Assembly (NCBI RefSeq): GCF_009912395.1
Contig: NZ_WNDO01000020.1
Span: forward strand, 19,255-83,254
Direction: 5' to 3'
DNA: 64,000 bases
From: Luteibacter sp.
Lineage (GTDB): Bacteria; Pseudomonadota; Gammaproteobacteria; Xanthomonadales; Rhodanobacteraceae
This document shows positions 38,352 to 45,717 of the stretch, piece after piece. The first letter of the stretch is position 1. Each line of letters opens with the position of its first letter. The notes under the pieces are model-generated. The model was not told the DNA's origin and searched no databases. It saw only the letters and a list, made by a program, of their open reading frames with translations. The position numbers and the translations under genes are program-made.

Positions 38352-39493
38352 CACGACGCATCCTATTTCTCTCGGTCTCCGCCGGTGCCGGCCATGTACG
38401 CGCGGCGGACGCGCTCGAAGCCACGGTGAAGAGCCTCGCCGACGAAGGCCGCGACATCCAGGCGAAGCACCTGGATGTCATGGACTACGTGCCCTCCAGC
38501 TTCCGGCGCATCTACGCCGATTTCTACCTGAGCCTGATCACCCGCTATCCGCGACTGTGGGGCATGCTCTACCGCATCACCGAGGACACGCGCCCCGACG
38601 CCGTGACCCAGCGCATGCGCCGCACCATCGAGCGCCTGAACACGCGTCGCCTGCGCGCGGCCATCGCGGACTTTGCACCGGACGCCATCGTCTGCACGCA
38701 TTTCCTGCCAGCAGAGATGCTGATGCGGCAGATCCGCAAGGGACGCGTCACGGCCCCGGTGTACCTCCAGGTGACCAACTTCGACCTGCACCGCATGTGG
38801 GTGGTGCCGGAGATGACCGGCTACTTCGCGGCCAGCCCGGAGATCGCGCACCGCATGCGCGCCGTGGGCCTGCCGACGGACCGCGTCCACACCAGCGGCA
38901 TCCCGGTGATGCCGGCCTTCGCCGAAACCCACGATCGTCGCGAGATCGCCACTTCGCTCGGCCTGGATCCCGATCAGCCCACCTATCTCGTGATGGGCGG
39001 CGGCGCCGGTGTCGGCGCACTCGACGAACTGGCTGACACCCTGCTCTCCGAGACCGAGGGTTTCCAGCTGATTGTGCTGGCGGGGCGCAATACCGAGATG
39101 CTCGAACGACTGCGCAAGCTCGCCACCGGGCGCCATGCGGGGCGCCTGTTCCCACAGGGTTTCACGCGCCAGGTCGAACGCCTGATGGCGTGCAGCGATC
39201 TCGCCATCACCAAGCCGGGCGGCCTCACCACGTCCGAATGCCTGTCGATGGGCCTGCCGATGATCGTCAATGCGCCGATCCCGGGACAGGAAGAACGCAA
39301 CGCCGATTACCTGCTCGAACAGGGTGCGGCGTGGAAGGCCATCGACGGCGTGGCCCTGGCCTGGCGCCTGCGTGCGCTGCAGGAAGACCCTGGGCGCCTG
39401 GCCGCCATGGCGACGCGAGCCCGCGCCATCGGTCGACCGCATGCCGCCCGGGCCGTCATCGATACCGTGCTCGCCCGACTGGACGGCGCATGA
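38348..39493 (+). CDS. MGDG-synthase-like glycosyltransferase
   Basis: 381 residues, ATG overlapping the ppk1 stop by 4 nt. A GT-B enzyme of the GT28 family: N-terminal SVSAGAGHVRAADALEATVK, then ITRYPRLWGMLYRIT, as in the MGDG synthase N domain; C-terminal donor site KPGGLTTSECLSMGLPMIVN followed by PIPGQEERNADYLLEQGAA. Relatives glycosylate diacylglycerol (or, in MurG, lipid I); the neighbours here are not cell-wall genes, so glycolipid synthesis is the better guess. No signal peptide; probably a peripheral membrane enzyme. Its position between ppk1 and a small membrane protein in a phosphate block suggests a role under phosphate limitation. Confidence 0.8.
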   Translation: MTRRILFLSVSAGAGHVRAADALEATVKSLADEGRDIQAKHLDVMDYVPSSFRRIYADFYLSLITRYPRLWGMLYRITEDTRPDAVTQRMRRTIERLNTRRLRAAIADFAPDAIVCTHFLPAEMLMRQIRKGRVTAPVYLQVTNFDLHRMWVVPEMTGYFAASPEIAHRMRAVGLPTDRVHTSGIPVMPAFAETHDRREIATSLGLDPDQPTYLVMGGGAGVGALDELADTLLSETEGFQLIVLAGRNTEMLERLRKLATGRHAGRLFPQGFTRQVERLMACSDLAITKPGGLTTSECLSMGLPMIVNAPIPGQEERNADYLLEQGAAWKAIDGVALAWRLRALQEDPGRLAAMATRARAIGRPHAARAVIDTVLARLDGA

Positions 39494-39990
39494 GCCATTC
39501 GCCCCGCCGCCGCATCGCCTCCGTCCTGGCGACCGCGGCGTTCGCCTTTCTGCTGGCCTTTTTCTTCGCCCATGTGGAAGTGGAGATCGAGGGCCCGCAT
39601 GGCTGGGCCACCAGCCTGCCGACCTGGCGCATCGAGAACCACTGGCTGCTCGACCTGCTTTGGGGCGGTCGCCCGATGACGGGGTACCACGCCTGGGTCT
39701 TTCCCTTCATTGCCCTGTTCTTCCACTTCCCGATGATCTTCCGGGGCTTCTGGAGCTGGCGCGCGCAGGTCCGGATCATCGCCTGCATCATGCTGTTCTG
39801 GGTGGCCGAGGATGGCCTGTGGTTCATCCTGAATCCCGCCTTCGGGCTGGCCCGATTCAACCCCGAGAACGTGCCCTGGCACCGTCACTGGTGGGGTCCC
39901 GCACCCACGGACTACTGGGTGTTCGGCTTCCTGTGCATCCTGCTGTTCGCGTTGTCGGCCATGCCCAAGAGCCGGAAACGGTCTCCGTAG
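39490..39990 (+). CDS. Small integral membrane protein, unknown function
   Basis: 166 residues, ATG overlapping the glycosyltransferase stop by 4 nt. Four hydrophobic helices are seen: IASVLATAAFAFLLAFFFA near the start, WVFPFIALFFHFPMIF, VRIIACIMLFWVAEDGLW and VFGFLCILLFALSAM. Between helices it has aromatic and polar segments (LARFNPENVPWHRHWWGP) that look conserved rather than drifting. I do not recognise the family. The tight coupling to the lipid glycosyltransferase suggests it works with it. The TAG stop is supplied by the REP element at 39987. Confidence 0.75.
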   Translation: MSHSPRRRIASVLATAAFAFLLAFFFAHVEVEIEGPHGWATSLPTWRIENHWLLDLLWGGRPMTGYHAWVFPFIALFFHFPMIFRGFWSWRAQVRIIACIMLFWVAEDGLWFILNPAFGLARFNPENVPWHRHWWGPAPTDYWVFGFLCILLFALSAMPKSRKRSP

Positions 39991-40030
39991 GAGCGCGCTT
40001 GCGCGCGATCGCGCGCAAGCGCGCTCCTAC
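39987..40030. repeat. GTAG-type REP, 44-bp perfect palindrome
   Basis: Two arms fused with no spacer give a fully symmetric 44-bp palindrome. The identical form occurs at 53895. It donates the stop of the preceding membrane-protein gene and sits 37 bp before ppx. Confidence 0.92.
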
Positions 40031-40067
40031 AATGAACGAGCGATGCGTGCCAGAATTCCCGACATAG

Positions 40068-41603
40068 TTGCTGCGGACATTTCCCTTGCCCACATCAGGT
40101 AAATCCCAGATCAACGAAGGCGAACTGCTCGCCGCCGTCGACCTGGGCTCCAACAGCTTCCACATGGTGGTGGCCCGCTACGAACACGGCGAACCCCGCG
40201 TCATCGACCGCCTGCGCGATTCCGTCCGCATGGCGGTGGGCCTGCGGCCGGACGGCACCCTCGACGCGAACCATCGCGCCGCCGCGCTGGCGAGCCTCGC
40301 CCGCTTCGGCCAGCGCATCGCGGGCATCCCTGCCCTGCACGTGCGCGCCGTGGCCACCAACACCGTGCGGCGCCTGGCCTCGCCCCATGCCTTCCTGTCG
40401 GCCGCCGAGGCCGCCCTGGGCCATCCGGTGGAAATCGTCTCCGGTCGCGAGGAAGGCCGCCTGATCTTCCTGGGCGCCTCGCACGACCTGCCCGCCTCGC
40501 GTGACCATCGCCTGGTGATCGATATCGGTGGCGGCAGCACGGAATTCATCATCGGCCGCGGCACCTCGCCGCTGCACACCGAAAGCGTGCAGGTCGGTTG
40601 CATCGCCTCCACGATGCGCTTCTTCCCGGGCGGCAAGATCACCCGCAAGCGCTGGCAGAAGGCCCGCCGCGAAATCGGCGTGCTACTCCAGCAGTTCGCC
40701 GAGGAGTACCGCGAAGCCGGCTGGGCGGATGCCTATGGCTCCTCGGGTACGGCCAAGTCCATCGGCTCGGTCGTGCGCGCCATGAAGCTTTCCGACGACG
40801 GCGTCACGCCCGAAGCACTGGCCGTCGTCCGCGAAGCCCTGATCGAGCAGGGATCGTCCGGCGTGCTGAAACTGCCGGGGCTTGCCGAGGACCGCGCCGA
40901 GGTGTTCGCCGGCGGCGTCGCCATCTTCGAGGCGGCGTTCGAAGCCCTGGGCATCGAACGCCTGCGGGTCTCGGAAAGCTCCATGCGCGAGGGCCTGCTG
41001 TGGGACCTGATCGGCCGTTCGGCCGGTACGGACCCGCGCATGGCCAGCATCGACTCGCTGGCCAGCCGCTACGGCGTGGACCGCGCCCAGGCCCGGCGCG
41101 TGGAAACCACCGCCCTGTCGCTGTTTGACCAGCTCGCCAAGGTCTGGAAGCTCGACGACGATGGCCGTGAATGGCTCGCCTGGGCCGCCCGCGTGCATGA
41201 GCTGGGCCTGGCCATCGCACACAGCCAGCACCAGCGGCACGGCGCCTACATTCTTCGCCACGCCGACATGGCGGGCTTCTCGCGGCAGGAACAGCAACTG
41301 CTGGCCGCCATCGTCGAGTGCCACCGTCGCAAGCCCGAGAAGTCCGTGATCTCCGCCCTGCCTGTGCGCTATCGCATGCTGGCCCGGCATATCACGGCCA
41401 TCCTGCGCCTGGGCGTGCTGTTCCGCCGTGCCCGCCGGGCCGAGGCCCTGCCCCGGATCCGCGTCGCCGCCACCCGCCAGCGTCTGCGCCTGTCGCTGCC
41501 TGCCGACTGGCTCGACCAGCATCCGCTCACCGAGGCCGACCTCGACCAGGAGCGCGAACCCATGGCCGAACTGGGCCTGGAACTCGAAATCGTCACCGAA
41601 TGA
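40068..41603 (+). CDS. ppx: Exopolyphosphatase Ppx/GppA
   Basis: 511 residues from a TTG at 40068; a second TTG at 40086 is possible and no ATG precedes the conserved LLAAVDLGSNSFHMVVARY. It degrades polyphosphate from its ends (Ppx) and homologues also hydrolyse pppGpp. Other sites: VRAVATNTVRRL, SGREEGRLIFLGA, VIDIGGGSTEFIIG, and YGSSGTAKSIGS; the C-terminal half is the HD-like helical domain (WAARVHELGLAIAHSQHQRH). Next to ppk1 as in many gammaproteobacteria, balancing polyphosphate. Confidence 0.95.
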   Translation: MLRTFPLPTSGKSQINEGELLAAVDLGSNSFHMVVARYEHGEPRVIDRLRDSVRMAVGLRPDGTLDANHRAAALASLARFGQRIAGIPALHVRAVATNTVRRLASPHAFLSAAEAALGHPVEIVSGREEGRLIFLGASHDLPASRDHRLVIDIGGGSTEFIIGRGTSPLHTESVQVGCIASTMRFFPGGKITRKRWQKARREIGVLLQQFAEEYREAGWADAYGSSGTAKSIGSVVRAMKLSDDGVTPEALAVVREALIEQGSSGVLKLPGLAEDRAEVFAGGVAIFEAAFEALGIERLRVSESSMREGLLWDLIGRSAGTDPRMASIDSLASRYGVDRAQARRVETTALSLFDQLAKVWKLDDDGREWLAWAARVHELGLAIAHSQHQRHGAYILRHADMAGFSRQEQQLLAAIVECHRRKPEKSVISALPVRYRMLARHITAILRLGVLFRRARRAEALPRIRVAATRQRLRLSLPADWLDQHPLTEADLDQEREPMAELGLELEIVTE

Positions 41604-41674
41604 GTCAATTCAGGGCAGCCTGTGCAAACGGGCGTATCATGGCGGGATTGTTCAGCCGTAAGCGCCGGTCACCC

Positions 41675-42397
41675 ATGCTCAGAGCCGCCCTCGCCAGCCT
41701 CCTCCTCGTCCTGCCGGCCGCCTCCATGGCCCAACAGGCGGCCAAGCCGGCCACGCCGGCCCAGCAAGGCCCGGTCGAGCACCCGCGGGTGACGATGCAT
41801 ACCACCCAGGGCGACTTCACGATCGAGCTTTACCCGGAGAAGGCGCCCAAGAGCGCCGCCAACTTCCTCCAGTACGTGCGCGACGGCTTCTACGACGGCA
41901 CCGTGTTCCATCGTGTCGTGGACGGCTACATGGTGCAGGGTGGCCTCTACAGCCGCGACCTCACCCAGCGCCGCACCCGCGCGCCGATTCCCAGCGAGGC
42001 CGATAACGGCCTGTCGAACCTGCGCGGCACCGTGGCCGTGGCGCGCGGTGCCGACGCCAATTCCGGCACGTCGCAGTTCTTCGTGAATCTCGTGGACAAC
42101 CGCCGCCTCGACTATGTCAGCAACCAGAGCGGCCTCACCTGGGGTTTCGCGGTGTTCGGCAAGGTCGTTTCCGGCATGGACACCGTCGACAAGATCGCCA
42201 AGCTGCCGACCCGTGCGCAGGGCCCCTTCGTCGGCGACGTGCCCAACCCGCTCGTGATCATCGATTCGGCCTATGTCGTGGGCGAAGAGAAGGCCGCTCC
42301 GGCCGCCGCATCGAGCAGCAAGGCGCCCGCCGCCGAGCCGGCCAAGCCAGCCGCGCCGAAGAAGGCCGACAAGAAGAACGACAAGAAGGCCACATGA
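41675..42397 (+). CDS. ppiA: Periplasmic peptidyl-prolyl isomerase (cyclophilin)
   Basis: 240 residues from ATG at 41675, giving a clean signal peptide (MLRAALASLLLVLPAASMA|Q). An ATG at 41639 would add a basic stretch but is also possible. Cyclophilin domain: TTQGDFTIELYPEKAPK, GTVFHRVVDGYMVQGG, ADANSGTSQFFVNLVDN, FAVFGKVVSGMD. The C-terminal 40 residues are an Ala/Pro/Lys-rich tail (APAAEPAKPAAPKKADKKND). It overlaps lpxH by 4 nt. Confidence 0.92.
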   Translation: MLRAALASLLLVLPAASMAQQAAKPATPAQQGPVEHPRVTMHTTQGDFTIELYPEKAPKSAANFLQYVRDGFYDGTVFHRVVDGYMVQGGLYSRDLTQRRTRAPIPSEADNGLSNLRGTVAVARGADANSGTSQFFVNLVDNRRLDYVSNQSGLTWGFAVFGKVVSGMDTVDKIAKLPTRAQGPFVGDVPNPLVIIDSAYVVGEEKAAPAAASSSKAPAAEPAKPAAPKKADKKNDKKAT

Positions 42398-43122
42398 GCA
42401 CGCTGTTCATCGCCGACCTGCACCTCGACGACGCGCGCCCCCAGATCACCGAACTGTTCGAACGCTACCTCGCGTCCGACGAGGCCCGCGCGGCGTCCGC
42501 CTTCTACATTCTCGGCGACCTCGTGGAAGCCTGGATCGGCGACGACGACGATGCTGCCCTTCCCACACGCATTGCGAAAGCCACGCGATCGCTACGCGAC
42601 AGCGGCGTGCCCGTGTACTTCATGGTTGGCAACCGTGACTTCCTGCTTGGGGAAGCCTTCGCCGAACGCGCCGGCCTGACCTTGCTGGAGGACGGCACCG
42701 TCCACGACATCGAAGGCAAGCCGACCCTGCTCATGCATGGCGATGTGCTGTGCACCGACGATGTCGCCTATCAGGCCGTGCGTGCGCAGGTGCGCACCGA
42801 CGCATGGAAGCAGCAGATCCTCGCCATGCCTCTGGAGGCACGTCGTGCCTTCGCCGCCAAGGCGCGCAGCGACAGCAAGTCGAAGACCGGCAGCACCGAC
42901 GAAACCATCATGGACGCGAACCAGGGCGCGGTCGAAGACACCATGCGCAAGGCCGGCGTGCATCGGCTGGTGCATGGGCATACGCACCGCCCCGCCATCC
43001 ACGATTTCCCGCTCGACGGCGTAGCGGCGCAACGCATCGTGCTGGGTGACTGGTACGACCACGGTTCCGTCTTGCGCATCGATGGCGATGCGGTGGAACT
43101 GCGCGGATTGCAGACGAACTGA
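42394..43122 (+). CDS. lpxH: UDP-2,3-diacylglucosamine diphosphatase LpxH
   Basis: 242 residues, typical length, overlapping ppiA by 4 nt. It hydrolyses UDP-2,3-diacylglucosamine to lipid X in lipid A synthesis. Calcineurin-like metal motifs are in order: FIADLHLDDARP, YILGDLVEAWIGDD, VGNRDFLLG, MHGDVLCTDD, and VHGHTHRPAIHDF. The ppiA-lpxH pairing is common in gammaproteobacteria. Confidence 0.97.
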   Translation: MSTLFIADLHLDDARPQITELFERYLASDEARAASAFYILGDLVEAWIGDDDDAALPTRIAKATRSLRDSGVPVYFMVGNRDFLLGEAFAERAGLTLLEDGTVHDIEGKPTLLMHGDVLCTDDVAYQAVRAQVRTDAWKQQILAMPLEARRAFAAKARSDSKSKTGSTDETIMDANQGAVEDTMRKAGVHRLVHGHTHRPAIHDFPLDGVAAQRIVLGDWYDHGSVLRIDGDAVELRGLQTN

Positions 43123-43145
43123 CCTCGTCGCACTAACCGATTGCC

Positions 43146-43240
43146 CGGCGCTGGGTCCTTAGCTTTCGCAGGGACGACGAGCTGAAGGACGCCGCACCTT
43201 CACCTACCGTCGTTCCTGTGAAAACAGGAACCCAGCGCCC
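43146..43240. repeat. Opposed pair of second-family REPs
   Basis: CTGGGTCC...GCAGGGACGACG, and 30 bp on its inverse CGTCGTTCCTGTG, AAAACAGGAACCCAGCG. Same motif as the tandem block at 28048, here in a head-to-head pair after lpxH. Confidence 0.75.
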
Positions 43241-43298
43241 CGGTCCACCTGCCTGCGGAAGCGCCGCATCGGCCTTTTCACGCCGATTTCCCGCCACC

Positions 43299-43332
43299 AT
43301 GTCATTCCGATGTAAAAGCGCAGTCATAAGCT
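43299..43332 (+). promoter_or_regulatory. Triple Pho-box-like repeat and -10 of second ppk1
   Basis: TGTCATT (43300), TGTAAAA (43311) and AGTCATA (43322) follow each other at exactly 11-bp steps, the geometry of tandem PhoB sites. A -10-like TAAGCT (43327-43332) lies 10 bp after the second half-site, where PhoB-dependent promoters have it, and the coding start follows. This is the better of the two Pho boxes in the window. Confidence 0.65.
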
Positions 43333-43348
43333 CGCTGGGCGGCGTAAC

Positions 43349-45553
43349 ATGGGTTCGTCGCGATCTGCGATGAGGACCGCTGCCCTGGATACGATGACGC
43401 CCCCCACCGAGTCGAACGCCACGCTCAAGGCCCCCGCGCCCCGCCTGCCCGCTCCGCCGGAACAGCCCGGTGTCGATCTCAACGACCCTGCGCTGTACAT
43501 CCACCGCGAGCTGTCGCAGCTGCAATTCAATATCCGCGTGCTCGACCAGGCCCTGGACGAAACCAAGCCGCTGATCGAGCGCCTGAAGTTCCTGCTGATC
43601 TTCTCGTCCAACATGGACGAGTTCTTCGAGATCCGCGTAGCCGGACTCAAGCAACAGATCGCCTTCGATCACGAGGTGATCGGTGCCGACGGCATCCCGC
43701 CGCGCCGCGTACTTGCCGAAATCTCCGAGATCGCCCACCGGCAGATCGAGCGCCAGTACCAGATCCTCAACGAGAAGATCCTTCCCGCGCTGGAAGAGGA
43801 AGGCATCCGCATCGTCCGGCGTAACCAGTGGTCGCACAAGCAGAAGCTGTGGGTGCGCCGTTATTTCCGGCACGAAGTTGCGCCGCTCATCACGCCGATC
43901 GGCCTCGATCCCACGCATCCGTTTCCGCGTTTGGTCAACAAGAGCCTCAACTTCATCGTGCAACTGGAAGGCACCGACGCCTTCGGTCGCGATTCGGGCC
44001 TGGCCATCGTGCCCGCCCCGCGCATCCTGCCGCGCATCATCCGCCTGCCGCCCGATGTCTGCGAGGACGGCGACAACTACGTGCTGCTGTCGTCGATCAT
44101 CCACGCCCACGCGGACGACCTGTTCCCCGGCATGCGCGTGCTGGGCTCGTACCAGTTCCGCCTGACCCGCAACGCCGATCTCTCGATCGATCCGGAAGAC
44201 GTGGAAGACCTCGCCCGCACCCTGCGCGGCGAACTCTTCTCGCGCCGCTATGGCGACGCCGTGCGCCTGGAAGTGGCCGACAACTGTCCGAAACCGCTGG
44301 TCGACTACCTGCTCAAGCAGTACTCGCTCGACGCCGATTCACTCTACGAAGTGAACGGGCCGGTGAACCTCGCCCGCCTGTTCGAGATGACGCTGAAGCC
44401 GGACTACGCGCGGCTGCAGTTTCCCACCTTCGTGCCCGCGCTGCCGAAGGCGCTGGCCGACGCGGAGGACATGTTCTCCGTCATCGGCAAGCAGGACGTG
44501 CTGCTTTACCACCCGTTCGAGTCGTTCTCGCCGGTGGTGGATTTCCTTCGCCAGGCGGCGAAGGATCCGCAGGTGCTGACCATCAAGCAGACGCTTTACC
44601 GCAGCGGCGCCAACTCCGAAATCGTCGACGCGCTGGTGGAAGCCGCACGCGCGGGCAAGGAAGTCACCGCCGTGGTCGAGCTGCGCGCACGCTTCGACGA
44701 GGAATCCAACCTGAGCCTGGCCTCGCGCCTGCAACAGGCCGGCGCCGTGGTCACCTACGGCGTGGTGGGCGTGAAGACGCACGCCAAACTGGCCTACGTG
44801 CAGCGTCGCGAGAACGGCAAGCTGGTGAGCTACGCCCACCTGGGCACCGGCAACTACCATTCCGGCAACGCGCGCCTTTACACCGACTACAGCCTGCTCA
44901 CCTCGGACGAGGCACTGTGCGACGACGTGCACCGCCTGTTCCGCCTGCTCACCGGCATGGGCAAGGCACTGAAGATGAAGCGCATGCTCTATGCGCCGTT
45001 CACGCTGAAGAAGACCCTGCTCGACCTGATCGCTCGCGAGGCGGCCCATGCCGCCGCCGGCAAGAAGGCCGAGATCATCTGCAAGGTCAACGCGATCACC
45101 GACCCGAAGATGATCCGCGCGCTATATCGCGCCAGCCAGGCCGGCGTGAAGGTGGAACTGATTGTGCGTGGCATGTGCTGCCTGCGTTCGGGCATCCCCG
45201 GCGTGTCGCAGAACATCCGCGTACGCTCGGTGGTGGGCCGCTTCCTGGAGCACAGCCGCGTGTACTGGTTCCATAACGACGGCGAACCGGACCTGTACCT
45301 GGCCAGCGCGGACATGATGGAACGCAACCTCGAACGCCGCGTGGAAACCTGCTTCCCCATCGAGGGCAAGAAGCTCCAGCAGCGCGTGCGCCGTGAGCTG
45401 GATTTCTACCTCAACGACAATCACTCGGCGTGGTTGCAGCAGGCGGATGGCGCCTATGTGCTACTGCAGCCCGCCAGCGGCCAACCGATGCGCGATGCGC
45501 AGACGCAGCTGCTGGAGCGCTTCGGCGTCATCGCCGCTCCGCAGCCGGCTTGA
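43349..45553 (+). CDS. ppk1: Polyphosphate kinase 1 (second copy)
   Basis: Up to 734 residues; ATG at 43349 is used, but ATGs at 43370 and 43394 are possible since the first ~45 residues (Pro/Ala-rich) are outside the conserved domain that begins LYIHRELSQLQFNIRVL. A full PPK1 with all catalytic elements: SSNMDEFFEIRVAG, HPFESFSPVVDFL, VVELRARFDEESN, the active His497 (numbered from 43349) in YAHLGTGNYHSGN, VRSVVGRFLEHSR. It differs throughout from the copy at 36276 and is thus an old paralogue, not a recent duplicate. The promoter carries Pho-box-like repeats, so it is probably induced by phosphate starvation. Confidence 0.93.
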   Translation: MGSSRSAMRTAALDTMTPPTESNATLKAPAPRLPAPPEQPGVDLNDPALYIHRELSQLQFNIRVLDQALDETKPLIERLKFLLIFSSNMDEFFEIRVAGLKQQIAFDHEVIGADGIPPRRVLAEISEIAHRQIERQYQILNEKILPALEEEGIRIVRRNQWSHKQKLWVRRYFRHEVAPLITPIGLDPTHPFPRLVNKSLNFIVQLEGTDAFGRDSGLAIVPAPRILPRIIRLPPDVCEDGDNYVLLSSIIHAHADDLFPGMRVLGSYQFRLTRNADLSIDPEDVEDLARTLRGELFSRRYGDAVRLEVADNCPKPLVDYLLKQYSLDADSLYEVNGPVNLARLFEMTLKPDYARLQFPTFVPALPKALADAEDMFSVIGKQDVLLYHPFESFSPVVDFLRQAAKDPQVLTIKQTLYRSGANSEIVDALVEAARAGKEVTAVVELRARFDEESNLSLASRLQQAGAVVTYGVVGVKTHAKLAYVQRRENGKLVSYAHLGTGNYHSGNARLYTDYSLLTSDEALCDDVHRLFRLLTGMGKALKMKRMLYAPFTLKKTLLDLIAREAAHAAAGKKAEIICKVNAITDPKMIRALYRASQAGVKVELIVRGMCCLRSGIPGVSQNIRVRSVVGRFLEHSRVYWFHNDGEPDLYLASADMMERNLERRVETCFPIEGKKLQQRVRRELDFYLNDNHSAWLQQADGAYVLLQPASGQPMRDAQTQLLERFGVIAAPQPA

Positions 45554-45563
45554 TGGAAACCCT

Positions 45564-45589
45564 GTAGGAGCGCGCTTGCGCGCTCCTAC
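45564..45589. repeat. GTAG-type REP, single 26-bp hairpin
   Basis: The minimal form: one GTAGGAGCGCGC arm directly joined to its complement through a TT loop. It lies just after the second ppk1 and 28 bp before a full-size element. Confidence 0.85.
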
Positions 45590-45617
45590 ATCAAGCTAAT
45601 GGCGTGGCGATGCACTT

Positions 45618-45696
45618 GTAGGAGCGTGCTTGCACGCGATCCGCGGCAGCGGCAACCTGGCCCGCTACGCGGGGTCGCGCGCAAGCGCGCTCCTAC
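45618..45696. repeat. GTAG-type REP, inverted pair (79 bp)
   Basis: Arms (left one degenerate, GGAGCGTGCTTGCACGC) around the long GC-rich spacer, which here is in the opposite orientation from the copies at 13123 and 16651. Confidence 0.85.
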
Positions 45697-45717
45697 ACGG
45701 GCCTGGGCCATCTCGCA

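Noticed and set aside
38348..39493. The glycosyltransferase as a MurG (lipid II) enzyme
   Set aside because: It lacks the division/cell-wall neighbourhood, and the N-terminal domain with SVSAGAGHVRAADAL resembles the MGDG synthase side of the family.
43349..45553. Second ppk1 as a recent tandem duplication
   Set aside because: The two proteins differ throughout, including flanks of the active-site His (LSTGNYHQGN against LGTGNYHSGN), and have different lengths and promoters.
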